From: QAMX01 sp003149835
Lineage (GTDB): Bacteria > Bacillota > Clostridia > Oscillospirales > QAMX01
Reading direction: 5' to 3'
Assembly (NCBI GenBank): GCA_959600635.1
Contig: CAUGMN010000007.1
Location: 1 to 54,979 of the forward strand
DNA: 54,979 bases
Positions 35,402 to 44,392 of this stretch are shown here, in pieces (position 1 is the stretch's first letter; every line of letters begins with the position of its first letter). A model generated the notes under the pieces. The model was not told the origin of the DNA. It searched no databases and worked only from the letters and a program-made list of their open reading frames with translations. The translations under genes and the position numbers were made by a program.

Positions 35402-36732
35402 AAATTTTCTCTCCTTTCCGCAGCGTCAGCCGGAAGGCGCGAGAGAAACTTTTCCTTGTCGGAAAAGCAGGTGATGACATATAAATCCTCTTTGCCGTCG
35501 AAAATCGACCGGATATCGTCGAGCTCCGGCAAAATTCTGATTCGCGAGCGCGGAATCTCCGTATAATCCAAGCGGTTGGCGATGTCGTAAACGTATTTTC
35601 CGGCCAGATAAACGGTTTGAATGGAGTCGTTTTTCAGGCGGTCAAAGTCGATGTCCCAGAGCCATGAGGTCTCTCCGGTAAAATACTTGCGGCTCACCGC
35701 GTCTACGATGACCAGCACGTCGCCGCCGCTGCGCACGGCGAGGTCGATGGACTGATCGTAGGAGGCCGAATTCTCATGCTTCGAGGTGAGCAGGACGATC
35801 TTCCGGTTGTTTTGCGCCCAGCTCCGGACGCGGCCGTTTCGGAAGGTGTAATCGCTGATGGTCTCGGCGATCACCTTCGGCTCGACGCCCAGCTCCGCGG
35901 CGACCGCATAGGCCGCGAGCATATTGTAGAGGTTATAGAGCACGCGCAGATTCGTATGCATGGATACCTCGCCGTTGACCGTCAGCGTTCCCCGCTCGAT
36001 GTCCGCCGCCGTCACCGCGTAATCGCAGCGGTGGCGGTAATGCCCGCATTTTTGGCACGTATAGTCGCCAAAGCCCGGGCGAAGCCGGTAGGAAAACGCC
36101 AGTTTTGCCCCGCATTGCGGGCAGTAGCAGCCGTCGTCGTAGACCGAGGACTGCTCTGCGAGGCCGGCCTCCGGCTCGATGCCAAACCATTTTACACGCT
36201 CCGTACCGACGGCGAGCAGCGAGATCAGCGGGTCGTCGGCGTTGAGGATCAGCTCCATGTCCGGCTTCACGGCCTCGTGAATGCGCTGAAAGACAAATTC
36301 CGGGTGGCCGTTCCGCGTCATCTGATCGCGGTACAGGTTTAAAACGGCAAAATGCGTCGGCTTCATATACTGAAAGGTATGCCGCGCATACTGCTCGTCC
36401 GACTCCATGACGATCACGTCGCTGCGGACGCGGCCGGAAAGCGAGGCGTCGCGAATCAGCATCGTGGCGATGCCTTCGATCTGGTTTGAGCCCTCCTTGT
36501 TCCAGCAGACCCGCTTGTGCGCGCGCTCTAAAATCTGCACGATCATCTCCACCGTCGAGGTCTTGCCGTTCGAACCGGTGACTGCGACGACACAGGAGGG
36601 CAGCTTGATGCGCGCGATGATATCCGGACAGATTTTCAGCGCCAGCTGCCCGGGCTTTGACGAACCCTTTTTGACGATGCGGCCTGCAAAGGCCGCGAGC
36701 TTGCAGACGATGATCGCCAGTAACTTTCTCAT
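35398..36732 (-). CDS. MurT-like Mur ligase family protein (lipid II isoglutaminyl synthase type)
   Basis: A 444-residue Mur-ligase-fold protein. VAVTGSNGKTSTVEMI (residues 50-64) is the ATP loop. Cys204/Cys207 (CPQC) and Cys226/Cys229 (CQKC) form the zinc ribbon unique to MurT, and a DUF1727-like C-terminal domain follows. MurT activates the alpha-carboxyl of D-Glu in lipid II for amidation with ammonia from GatD. In the C-terminal domain the family's usual NDxxADGxDxSW stretch reads VDAVSRKYFTGETSWLWD; the expected Asp before SW is replaced. That matches the loss of active residues in the GatD partner. Ribosome binding site GGGGAG lies in the end of ribF, and start and stop overlap as ATGA. 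Confidence 0.85.
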   Translation of the reverse strand: MRKLLAIIVCKLAAFAGRIVKKGSSKPGQLALKICPDIIARIKLPSCVVAVTGSNGKTSTVEMIVQILERAHKRVCWNKEGSNQIEGIATMLIRDASLSGRVRSDVIVMESDEQYARHTFQYMKPTHFAVLNLYRDQMTRNGHPEFVFQRIHEAVKPDMELILNADDPLISLLAVGTERVKWFGIEPEAGLAEQSSVYDDGCYCPQCGAKLAFSYRLRPGFGDYTCQKCGHYRHRCDYAVTAADIERGTLTVNGEVSMHTNLRVLYNLYNMLAAYAVAAELGVEPKVIAETISDYTFRNGRVRSWAQNNRKIVLLTSKHENSASYDQSIDLAVRSGGDVLVIVDAVSRKYFTGETSWLWDIDFDRLKNDSIQTVYLAGKYVYDIANRLDYTEIPRSRIRILPELDDIRSIFDGKEDLYVITCFSDKEKFLSRLPADAAERRENL

Positions 36733-37652
36733 AAGCTCTCCCCTTTTCCGCTTCCGCCGTCTGAAATTTCAAACCGCTTCGCGGTTTCGACGTCCGCGGT
36801 GATTTGGCGGACGAGCGCGTCCCTGTCCGAAAAACGCCGTTCCTCTCTGATAAACGCATACAGCAGCAGCTCGGCTTCTTCCCCGTAGCTCTGCCCGTTG
36901 AAATCAAAAATATGCGTCTCGCAGTCGAAGACGCCGTTTTCATAAAACGTCGGCCGCGTACCGAAGTTGGTGATCGAGCGGTACAGCCTGCCTTTCAGGC
37001 GCACCGCCGAGACGTAGACGCCCGCGCGCGGCCTGACCAGCCCGTCCGCGAGGTCGAGGTTCAGCGTCGCAAAGCCGAGCTGCCGGCCGCGGCCGTCGCC
37101 GCGGACCGACGGTCCCACGATCGTATGAGGATGACCCAGCAGACGGTTCGCCGCTTCAATCTCTCCGTTCCGGATCAGGGCGCGGATTCGCGTCGAGCTG
37201 ACGGAGCGGCCTCCGAAATGCACTTCGCCGACCGTTTCCGCCGCAAGGATGCGCCGCAGCATCGGCGGCGTTCCGCAGCCGCCCTGTCCGAAGCGAAAAC
37301 TGCGGCCGGAAACGGCGCAGACCGTATTCAGTTTTTTTTGAAGGATTTCCGTGGCAAACGCCTGCCACGGCATCGATTTCAGATTCGCATCGAATGACAG
37401 CTCGATCAGCTCGACGCCGGGAAACAGCGCGGCGGCCAGCACCGCCTTTGCCCTCCGGTCTGTCAGCAGCTCCGCCGATTCGTTCCGCGCCACATTTTTC
37501 GGCCGCCGGTCAAAGGTCAGAATGCACGGCGCGGCTCCTGTCTCCGCCGCGATTTCAACGGCGCGGCGAATCACCGCCTGGTGCCCAAGATGCAGTCCGT
37601 CGAAAAAGCCGAGCGCCGTTACGCGCCGAATTTTCTGTCCGCGGTCATCCAT
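36729..37652 (-). CDS. ribF: Bifunctional riboflavin kinase/FAD synthetase
   Basis: A 307-residue RibF that makes FMN from riboflavin and FAD from FMN. The adenylyltransferase domain shows ALGFFDGLHLGHQAVI near the start and SVSSTRIRALIRNGEI. The flavokinase domain shows GDGRGRQLGFATLNL, LVRPRAGVYVSAV and SITNFGTRPTF. The kinase motif reads GFATLNL rather than the usual GFPTANL, a mild deviation. The start MDDRGQKIRRV has GGAGG 10 nt upstream; longer frames are unsupported. The 199-bp gap to truB holds no recognised signal. It is coupled to the MurT-like gene by an ATGA overlap, linking flavin synthesis to a wall-type ligase by position only. Confidence 0.93.
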   Translation of the reverse strand: MDDRGQKIRRVTALGFFDGLHLGHQAVIRRAVEIAAETGAAPCILTFDRRPKNVARNESAELLTDRRAKAVLAAALFPGVELIELSFDANLKSMPWQAFATEILQKKLNTVCAVSGRSFRFGQGGCGTPPMLRRILAAETVGEVHFGGRSVSSTRIRALIRNGEIEAANRLLGHPHTIVGPSVRGDGRGRQLGFATLNLDLADGLVRPRAGVYVSAVRLKGRLYRSITNFGTRPTFYENGVFDCETHIFDFNGQSYGEEAELLLYAFIREERRFSDRDALVRQITADVETAKRFEISDGGSGKGESL

Positions 37653-37851
37653 ACCGTCTTGTCCTCCCGTATCGCTCCTGTGCTTTTCGCCGTGCGGTTT
37701 CTGAAAAAGCGCGGCGGCTGTGTCCGGCAAGGAGCTCCCGTCCGTTTGTACCCGCCGGATTTTTGATCTTTTTTTCGGAAATCATGTCCGGAATAGCGGC
37801 GCCTGCGGCACGATTTCCGGCTGCCGGCGCCGTTGATCGTTCCACCGCCGT

Positions 37852-38754
37852 TCACGGTTCAAAAAAGCGTTTTTCCACCGCGATCTGACTGCCGTCCAGC
37901 GTGCCGACGGCCAGAAACGCGCCGGTTGCATTATAGATGCGCCGCCGTCCGGCCGCCCCCGCGCTTGCCGTCACGCAGTCTGCCGGAATCTCCGCGCCGT
38001 TTTTCAGCAGCGCCTCGCCGCGCGCATCTACCGTCATGCTCCCGAGCGGCGCGAACACCGCGTCCATCGGCAGAACAAAGCCGTAGTCGCCCTGCGCCAA
38101 TCGCTCCGCGAGCGTTTCCGGCGTCAGCGCCTGCCGGACGGAGAAGCCGCCGACCGCAGTGCGCCGCAGCGCCGCCATCGTTCCAAACGAGCCGAGCGCG
38201 CGGCCGATATCCCGGCAGAGCGAGCGGATATACGTCCCTTTGGAGCAGGCGATGCGGAGCGTAAACTCCTGATTCGGTTCGTCGCCGTCCAGCAGTTCCA
38301 GGGCGTAAATCGTAATTTGTCTCGGTTCCAGCTCGACGGTTTCGCCCGCGCGGGCCAGCTCGTACAGTTTTTTGCCGCCGCGCTTGATGGCCGAGTACAT
38401 CGGCGGGATCTGTCCCTGCGTTCCCAGAAAAGGCGGCAGCGCCGCCGCGACCTCGCTACTTCGGAAGTTTTTTTCGCAGGTGTTCACGACCGCGCCGGTC
38501 ACGTCGCCGGTGTCCGTCTCGACGCCGAGGCGGAGCGCGGCGACATACTCTTTATCGCAACCGGTTATGTATTCACAGACCTTGGTCGCGCGGCCGTAGC
38601 AAATCAGATTCAGCCCCGTGGCAATCGGATCCAACGTCCCCGTATGTCCGGCGGAACGAACCTGCAACATCCGCTTGACGCGCGAGACAAGCGCCTGCGA
38701 GGTCATCCCCTCAGGCTTGTCGGCCAAGATAATCCCGCTCGCGGGCTTTTCCAT
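37852..38754 (-). CDS. truB: tRNA pseudouridine(55) synthase TruB
   Basis: A 300-residue pseudouridine synthase that modifies U55 in the T-loop of tRNAs. ILADKPEGMTSQALVSRVKR and GHTGTLDPIATGLN, with the catalytic Asp42, are diagnostic. DKEYVAALRLGVETDTGDV and CSKGTYIRSLCRDIG follow, and the C-terminus resembles a PUA domain. The ATG at 38754 has GGAGG 10 nt upstream; a TTG three codons earlier is too close to that site. It lies 23 bp after nrnA in the nusA-infB-rbfA operon order, standard for Firmicutes. Confidence 0.96.
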   Translation of the reverse strand: MEKPASGIILADKPEGMTSQALVSRVKRMLQVRSAGHTGTLDPIATGLNLICYGRATKVCEYITGCDKEYVAALRLGVETDTGDVTGAVVNTCEKNFRSSEVAAALPPFLGTQGQIPPMYSAIKRGGKKLYELARAGETVELEPRQITIYALELLDGDEPNQEFTLRIACSKGTYIRSLCRDIGRALGSFGTMAALRRTAVGGFSVRQALTPETLAERLAQGDYGFVLPMDAVFAPLGSMTVDARGEALLKNGAEIPADCVTASAGAAGRRRIYNATGAFLAVGTLDGSQIAVEKRFFEP

Positions 38755-38777
38755 AGAATTCAACCCTCCATGCTCTC

Positions 38778-39746
38778 TCAGTCGAAAAGCCGCTTTCCGA
38801 CCTCCGCACAGACCGCTTCAATCGCCTGCTCGGGCGGCAGCGCGAGGTTGCAGCCGGCGGCGCAGAGATGGCCGCCGCCGTGAAAGGCCGCGCAGACCGC
38901 CGCCGCGTCGATGTCGCCCGATGTGCGCACGGAGATTTTCGTCGAGCCGTCCGGCTGCTCATATGCGGAGATTCCGGCGCGCACGCCCTCGATTTTGCGC
39001 GGGATCGAGGAAAAATCGTCGATATCGTCCTCGGTTGCGCCGGTGTCGCGCCGCATCTGCTGCGTGACGGTGATCGCCGCGATACGGCCGCCGCAGTAAA
39101 AACGCAGCCCATTGTAGACGAGCCGCTCCATCTCAAAGCGGGCGCGGCGCTTTTTCTCGAAAAACTCCATGTTCAGCGCCGCGAGATCGATCCCGGCGCG
39201 GATACAGGCCGCGGCCAGCTCATGCGTCGCGGCAGTCGTATTCGAATAGAGAAAACAGCCCGTGTCCGTGGAGATGGAAATATACAGGTGCGCCGCCAGC
39301 TCCGCGTCAAGCGGGACGCCGAGCTGGCAGATCAGTTCGTAAACGATCTCGCCGGTCGCGGCGGCCGACGGATCGTCGACTTTTCCCTTGCGCGCCGTCA
39401 TCTGGTTGGCGACATGGTGATCGATGATATAGTCGATCTCTCCGCTGTACCGCCGTGAAAGCGGCTCCATCTGCGTATAGGACGGAATATCGACGGTCAC
39501 GACCGTCTGATCCCGTGTCTCGCCCTGCGCCTCATAAGGCGCCAGATAGCGTTGCAGCCGCTCCGGCGCCTCCGGATTGGCGCAGACATAGGCGCGCTTT
39601 CCAAGCCGGCGCAGCGCGATACAGAGCGCGACCGCAGAACCGACGGTATCCCCATCGGGTCTGCGGTGCGTCAAAATCAAAAAATCGTCATCGGCCTTCA
39701 TGCGCCGCGCCATCTCCGCGAGCGTCTGCCGGTTCGCTTTGTTCAT
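38778..39746 (-). CDS. nrnA: Oligoribonuclease/pAp phosphatase NrnA (DHH family)
   Basis: A 322-residue DHH-DHHA1 phosphoesterase that degrades nanoRNAs and dephosphorylates 3'-phosphoadenosine 5'-phosphate. ILTHRRPDGDTVGS gives the metal ligands His27, Asp31 and Asp33. YIIDHHVANQM is the DHH motif (109-111), and FHGGGHLCAAGC is the DHHA1 GGGH motif. AAAGGAG 10 nt upstream supports the ATG at 39746. That start lies within the last 59 bp of rbfA, a longer overlap than usual. Confidence 0.95.
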   Translation of the reverse strand: MNKANRQTLAEMARRMKADDDFLILTHRRPDGDTVGSAVALCIALRRLGKRAYVCANPEAPERLQRYLAPYEAQGETRDQTVVTVDIPSYTQMEPLSRRYSGEIDYIIDHHVANQMTARKGKVDDPSAAATGEIVYELICQLGVPLDAELAAHLYISISTDTGCFLYSNTTAATHELAAACIRAGIDLAALNMEFFEKKRRARFEMERLVYNGLRFYCGGRIAAITVTQQMRRDTGATEDDIDDFSSIPRKIEGVRAGISAYEQPDGSTKISVRTSGDIDAAAVCAAFHGGGHLCAAGCNLALPPEQAIEAVCAEVGKRLFD

Positions 39747-40113
39747 CCGCCGAAATCTCCTTTTTCTGTTCAGACTCAGAAAGTTCGCGCATCAGTTCAA
39801 TCGTCCGCTGGCCGCGCACCAGCCCCTTATCGGCGACGAATTTCAGCTCCGGCGTATTGCGGAGCTGCATGGAGGCCGCGAGCGCACGGCGGATATACCC
39901 CGCCGAGGACTGAAAGCCTTTGACGGTTTCCGCGAGATGCGCCTCGTCCCCCAGCGCGCTGATATACACGCGCGCATATTTTGAATCGTTGGAAACCTCC
40001 ACTCGGGTCACGCTGACAATTCCGTTGATCCGCGGGTCTTTGAGCGTCGGGATGATCTCGCTGATCTTCGTTTTGATCTCGTCTCCGACGCGAACGGCTC
40101 TGTAATTTGCCAT
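39688..40113 (-). CDS. rbfA: Ribosome-binding factor A
   Basis: A 141-residue KH-like factor that binds the 30S subunit during late 16S rRNA maturation. MANYRAVRVGDEIKTKISEI and DPRINGIVSVTRVEVSNDSK are the core signatures, followed by AGYIRRALAASMQLRNTPEL. The C-terminal tail (EISADEQSEPADARGDGAAH) is acidic and overlaps the start of nrnA by 59 bp. The Met at 40113 was chosen by family start; its ribosome binding site GGGAG is 13 nt away, which is long. A strong terminator stem precedes it, so rbfA may need a separate promoter or partial read-through from infB. Confidence 0.93.
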   Translation of the reverse strand: MANYRAVRVGDEIKTKISEIIPTLKDPRINGIVSVTRVEVSNDSKYARVYISALGDEAHLAETVKGFQSSAGYIRRALAASMQLRNTPELKFVADKGLVRGQRTIELMRELSESEQKKEISADEQSEPADARGDGAAHEGR

Positions 40114-40418
40114 GTTTTTCACCGCACTCCCTTCTAAAAAACACAATCCTGCACGGCGGCAAGGGCTTCGCTTTCGTCTTTACTGCGCCCGGGAAGAACG
40201 CGTTTTTTCCCAAAGGGTAAAAAGACAAAAAAATCCCGGCGCGCGCCGGGATTTTTTTAGCATCCTATTTTCCCGGTACGCAAGGAATTCCGGCTGTATC
40301 CTTCCGAAAAACCTAAACCGCTGCGCGCTTGCCTCCGCCGGACGGAGGCAAGCGACAGTAGTATGGATCGTACGGTGGAACGGTATACGCCCCGCCGCGC
40401 GGCGGGCCGCACCTGAGC
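40114..40418 (-). other. infB-rbfA intergenic region with several stable hairpins
   Basis: The 305-bp gap shows, in minus-strand order, a GC palindrome just past infB (GCCCGCCGCGCGGCGGGGC, about 40392-40410). A perfect 11-bp stem follows (CTTGCCTCCG with CGGAGGCAAG, about 40328-40354), then a region with smaller pairings (CCGGAATTCC, 40285-40294), and the terminator at 40227-40258. No coding frame is convincing. It may be an infB 3' trailer or a small structured RNA. Confidence 0.55.
40227..40258. terminator. Intrinsic terminator between infB and rbfA
   Basis: A fully palindromic 32-bp element: A7-TCCCGGC, GCGC loop, GCCGGGA-T7. The U-run makes it functional in either direction. It lies about 160 nt past the infB stop and about 115 nt before rbfA. 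Confidence 0.9.
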
Positions 40419-42785
40419 CTATATTTGAACCATCAAATAGTTTTCGATGATGTCGCCTTCCTTGATATCATTGAAGCGTTCGATGCCGATACCGCATTCA
40501 AAGCCTGTGGCCACTTCGCGCGCGTCGTCCTTGAAGCGTTTGAGGCTGGAAATCTCGCCTTCGTGGATTACCACGCCGTCGCGGACAATCCGCACCTTCG
40601 CGGAGCGCTGCACCTTGCCGTCCTTGACCATACAGCCGGCGACCGTGCCCACGCCCGTGACCTTGAAGACCTGCCGAACCTCCGCCGTTCCGAGGATTTC
40701 TTCCTTGAACTTCGGCGCCAGCATACCCTTGATCGCGGCCTTGACCTCGTCGATACACTCGTAGATGACGCGGTACATGCGCATATCGATGCCCTTCTGC
40801 TCGGCCGAAGCGCGCGTATTGATATCCGGTCGGACGTTGAAGCCGACAACGATGGCGTTCGAGGCGGAGGCAAGCATAATGTCGTTTTCGTTGATGGCGC
40901 CGACGCCCGCGTGGATGATCCGCACCCGCACCTCTTCGTTGGAAAGCTCTTCGAGCGAGGCTTTCAGCGCCTCCGCCGAGCCCTGCACGTCGGCCTTCAA
41001 AACGATATTGAGATCTTTGAGAGTGCCCTCTTTGATATTGGCGAAAAGATCCTGCAACGTCATCTTCTGCGCCGCGGAGGTGTTGGCGTCGCGCTCCTTC
41101 TGCTTGCGTTCAAGCACCAGCTCGCGCGCCATCCGCTCGTCGCTGACGGCGCGGAAATGATCGCCCGCTCCGGGCGCTTCGTCAAGGCCGATGATCTCAA
41201 CCGGCATCGACGGACCGGCGTCGCTGATCTTTTGTCCCTTGTCGTTCGTCATCGCCCGCACGCGGCCGACCGCCGTCCCGGCGATCAGAAGATCGCCGAC
41301 GTGCAGCGTTCCGTTCTGGACCAGCAGCGTGGCGACTGCGCCGCGCGTCTTGTCCAGCCGCGCCTCAATGACCGCGCCCGCCGCAGCCCGGTTCGGGTTC
41401 GCTTTGAGCTCCTGCATATCCGCGACGAGCAGAACCATTTCCAGCAGCTCCGGCAGCCCGTCGCCCGTGGCGGCGGACACCTTGCAGACGACGGTCTCGC
41501 CGCCCCATTCTTCCGGAAGGAGGTCATGCTCCGTCAGCTGGCGCAGAACCTTATCGGGGTCGGCGCTCGGCTTATCCATCTTGTTGACCGCGACGATAAT
41601 CGGCACGTTGGCGGCCTTGGCGTGGTTAATCGCCTCAACGGTCTGCGGCATGACGCCGTCGTCCGCCGCGACGACCAAAATCGCCACGTCGGTGACGGAG
41701 GCGCCGCGCGCGCGCATCGAGGTGAAAGCCGCGTGTCCCGGCGTATCGAGGAAGGTGATGATCCGTTTATTGGCCTCGATCTGATAAGCGCCGATGTGCT
41801 GTGTGATGCCGCCCGCCTCGCCCGCGACGACGTGCGTTTTGCGGATGGCGTCCAGCAGCGAGGTCTTGCCGTGGTCGACGTGACCCATCACGACGACGAC
41901 AGGGTCGCGCGGCTGTAAATCGGCTTCCTGATCTGCATGGTCGTCGAAGAGGCGCTCCTCAATCGTCAGGTGGACTTCATGCTCGATCTTGGCGCCGAAT
42001 TCCATAGCGACGAGGCTGGCCGTGTCGAAGTCGATGATCTCGGAGACGGAAGCCATCACGCCGAGCTTGACGAGCTGCTTCACGACCTCCGCGCCGGTCT
42101 TTTTCAGGCGCGAGGCGAGCTCGCCGACCGAGATCTCATCGGGAATCGAAACTTTGAGAACCGTCTTTTTGCGCACCTCCATTTGAAGGCGGCGCATTTT
42201 TTCCTGCTCCTCAATGCGGCGCTTCTGGCTGAAATTGGCCGGCTTCTTGTCGGGCGCCTTTTTGATCTTCTGTTTGCCCGCTCCGACGTTTGCGACCTTT
42301 TCGGGGACGAGCGCGTCGACATGCTCGTCAAACTTCGACATATCGACGTTGGAGTTGCGCGTATCGACGTAGCGGCGCTCCGGCTTTCTCTGCGGCTGGC
42401 TCTGCTTCGGCTTTGCCGGCTGCGGCGCTGCGGCGGGCGCAGGCTGAACCGGCTGCGAAACGGCCGGTTTTTCTTCGCTTTCGGCTTTTGGCGCCTCTGC
42501 CTGAGCCGGCTCGGATTCCGCTGCAACTACCTCTGCGGGCTGTTCGGCCGCAGTAGGCGCTTCGGGGGCGGCGGCGCGCGTCTGATTCAGCGCTTCTTCG
42601 ATATCGCCGACCTCGTTATTCTTTGTGATCACGTTGAAAATCAAATTTAATTCCTCCGCCTCGAGCACCTTCGCCGGACTCTTCGGAACCTCGCCGTGCT
42701 CAGACAGGATCTGAATGATCACCTTATTGCGGACGTCAAAATCCTTCGCCACATCGCTGATCCTGGTTTTAATCAAATTGCTCAA
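40419..42785 (-). CDS. infB: Translation initiation factor IF-2
   Basis: A 788-residue GTPase that places initiator tRNA on the 30S subunit and promotes subunit joining. An IF2-N domain (RISDVAKDFDVRNKVIIQIL) is followed by a long Ala/Pro/Glu-rich linker (about residues 60-165). A second IF2-N-like module precedes the G domain: GHVDHGKTSLLDAIR (G1), DTPGHAAF (G3) and NKMDKPSAD (G4). Domains II to IV follow. The start is TTG at 42785, overlapping the rnpM stop as TTGA, with GGAGG 9 nt upstream. Confidence 0.97.
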   Translation of the reverse strand: MSNLIKTRISDVAKDFDVRNKVIIQILSEHGEVPKSPAKVLEAEELNLIFNVITKNNEVGDIEEALNQTRAAAPEAPTAAEQPAEVVAAESEPAQAEAPKAESEEKPAVSQPVQPAPAAAPQPAKPKQSQPQRKPERRYVDTRNSNVDMSKFDEHVDALVPEKVANVGAGKQKIKKAPDKKPANFSQKRRIEEQEKMRRLQMEVRKKTVLKVSIPDEISVGELASRLKKTGAEVVKQLVKLGVMASVSEIIDFDTASLVAMEFGAKIEHEVHLTIEERLFDDHADQEADLQPRDPVVVVMGHVDHGKTSLLDAIRKTHVVAGEAGGITQHIGAYQIEANKRIITFLDTPGHAAFTSMRARGASVTDVAILVVAADDGVMPQTVEAINHAKAANVPIIVAVNKMDKPSADPDKVLRQLTEHDLLPEEWGGETVVCKVSAATGDGLPELLEMVLLVADMQELKANPNRAAAGAVIEARLDKTRGAVATLLVQNGTLHVGDLLIAGTAVGRVRAMTNDKGQKISDAGPSMPVEIIGLDEAPGAGDHFRAVSDERMARELVLERKQKERDANTSAAQKMTLQDLFANIKEGTLKDLNIVLKADVQGSAEALKASLEELSNEEVRVRIIHAGVGAINENDIMLASASNAIVVGFNVRPDINTRASAEQKGIDMRMYRVIYECIDEVKAAIKGMLAPKFKEEILGTAEVRQVFKVTGVGTVAGCMVKDGKVQRSAKVRIVRDGVVIHEGEISSLKRFKDDAREVATGFECGIGIERFNDIKEGDIIENYLMVQI

Positions 42786-43087
42786 ACAGGGTCACCTCCA
42801 AATTTCATCTGCTCCGAGAGCAGCGCATAGATCGCGTCGTCTATCTTTATGTTCGGCCTCGCTTCGCTCGACAGCGCCCGTTCCAGCGCCCGCGTTTTTT
42901 TCGCCTTGGCGAGACAGGCCTCGTCGCGGCAGAGATATGCGCCTCTCCCATTCTTCTTGCCCTTGAAGTCGATACATATCCCGCTCGCGTCGCCGTCCGG
43001 CGGGAGCACAATTCTGATCAGTTCGCGCTTTTCCCGCATCGTCCGGCAGCCGACGCACATTCTCATGGGGATCTTTTTCTGGGGCAT
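42782..43087 (-). CDS. rnpM: YlxR/RnpM family RNase P modulator
   Basis: A 101-residue basic protein of the YlxR (DUF448) family. CVGCRTMREKRELIRIV and GRGAYLCRDEACLAKAKK are the diagnostic motifs. It binds RNA; in B. subtilis the homologue modulates RNase P and has also been linked to nucleoid effects. The ATG at 43087 is set by GGAGGTGATACGT 8 nt upstream; an upstream GTG lies inside that ribosome binding site. It sits between nusA and infB as in other Firmicutes and overlaps infB by 4 bp. Confidence 0.94.
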   Translation of the reverse strand: MPQKKIPMRMCVGCRTMREKRELIRIVLPPDGDASGICIDFKGKKNGRGAYLCRDEACLAKAKKTRALERALSSEARPNIKIDDAIYALLSEQMKFGGDPV

Positions 43088-43152
43088 ACGTATCACCTCC
43101 GTTTTATACGCTTCCTTCGCCTTTGATCGCTATCCTTCGGCCGGAAACGGAT

Positions 43153-44238
43153 TTATTCTTCGCCGCCCGGCGCCGCCTCGGACTGCGGCTTGATATCGAT
43201 ACGGTATCCCGTCAGCTTGGCGGCAAGGCGCGCGTTTTGACCCTCACGGCCGATCGCCAGGGACAGCTGCTCGTCGGCGACGACCACCGTACAGCTTTTG
43301 CCGTCCTCGTCTACTTCGACGCCGAGCACCGTCGCGGGCGCAAGCGCCGCCGCGATATACTGCGCCGGATCGTCGGAAAATTTGACGATGTCGATCTTCT
43401 CCCCGCGCAGTTCGTTGACGATGCTGGCGACGCGCGTTCCCTTCGGGCCGACGCAGGCGCCGACCGGATCGACGTTGGGATCGTTGGCCTTGACCGCGAT
43501 CTTGGAGCGCAGGCCCGCCTCCCGCGCGACGGAGACGATTTCGACGACTCCGTCGTAAATCTCAGGGACTTCCATTTCAAACAGGCGCTTGACAAGCCCC
43601 GGATGCGAACGCGAGATTTGAAGCTGCGGACCCTTGACCGCCCGCTGTACGCCGACCAGATAGACCTTGATGCGGTCGCCCTCGCGGATCGGCTCGTTGC
43701 GGATCTGTTCGGCCGGCGGCAGCACAAAGGTCTGCTCCTCGGGGCTCCCCGGCAGCGTCAGAATCATGTTGCCGCTGCGTTTGTCGATCTTGATGACCTG
43801 CGCGGTGAGGATCTCCTGTTCCTTGGAGGCGTATTCGCGGTAGATCGCGCCGCGCTCGGATTCCCGGATTCCCTGTATAATCACCTGCTTCGCCGTCTGC
43901 GCGGCGATGCGGCCGAATTGCTTGGTATTCAGCTCCACGCGCACGACGTCGCCGACAGCGACCGGCGCTCTGGACTCCGAAACTGTCTGCGCCTCTTCCG
44001 GGCTGATTTCCAGCGCCGGATCAGTCACGGGATCGGCGACCGTTTTCAGCGCGAACATGCGCATCATCATCGTTTTCGGATCCATGACGAAATTGACCTC
44101 TCCGGCCGCCGAATATTCGCGGTGATACGCCGCGGTCAGCGCCTGCTGGATCTTTTCGATCATATAGTCTTTCGGTATGTTCTTTTCTTTTTCAAGCGCT
44201 TCCAGCGCCAGAAACAAATTGTCTCCCGATTTGTCCAT
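43153..44238 (-). CDS. nusA: Transcription termination/antitermination factor NusA
   Basis: A 361-residue NusA of the short Firmicute type, without the C-terminal acidic repeats of E. coli. An N-terminal RNA polymerase-binding domain (LEKEKNIPKDYMIEKIQQAL) is followed by S1 (GDRIKVYLVGVQRAVKGPQL) and two KH domains (DPVGACVGPKGTRVASIVNEL and LSLAIGREGQNARLAAKLTG). NusA promotes pausing and intrinsic termination and takes part in antitermination. The 154-bp gap to rimP is longer than usual and contains small GC stems (GGCGGCGTCAATCCGCCGC, about 44364). Confidence 0.97.
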   Translation of the reverse strand: MDKSGDNLFLALEALEKEKNIPKDYMIEKIQQALTAAYHREYSAAGEVNFVMDPKTMMMRMFALKTVADPVTDPALEISPEEAQTVSESRAPVAVGDVVRVELNTKQFGRIAAQTAKQVIIQGIRESERGAIYREYASKEQEILTAQVIKIDKRSGNMILTLPGSPEEQTFVLPPAEQIRNEPIREGDRIKVYLVGVQRAVKGPQLQISRSHPGLVKRLFEMEVPEIYDGVVEIVSVAREAGLRSKIAVKANDPNVDPVGACVGPKGTRVASIVNELRGEKIDIVKFSDDPAQYIAAALAPATVLGVEVDEDGKSCTVVVADEQLSLAIGREGQNARLAAKLTGYRIDIKPQSEAAPGGEE

Positions 44239-44392
44239 GAACTGATAAAACCCCTCTCGGAAAAATCCTTTTCAGGATTCAATATACTCCGCCGTTCCGG
44301 CGTCCCTTTGATTTTTCAATACGTCTCAGCCGTTTTGATCTGTGAATACGGCCGCCGGCTCAGGCGGCGTCAATCCGCCGCGCGGGAAACGG

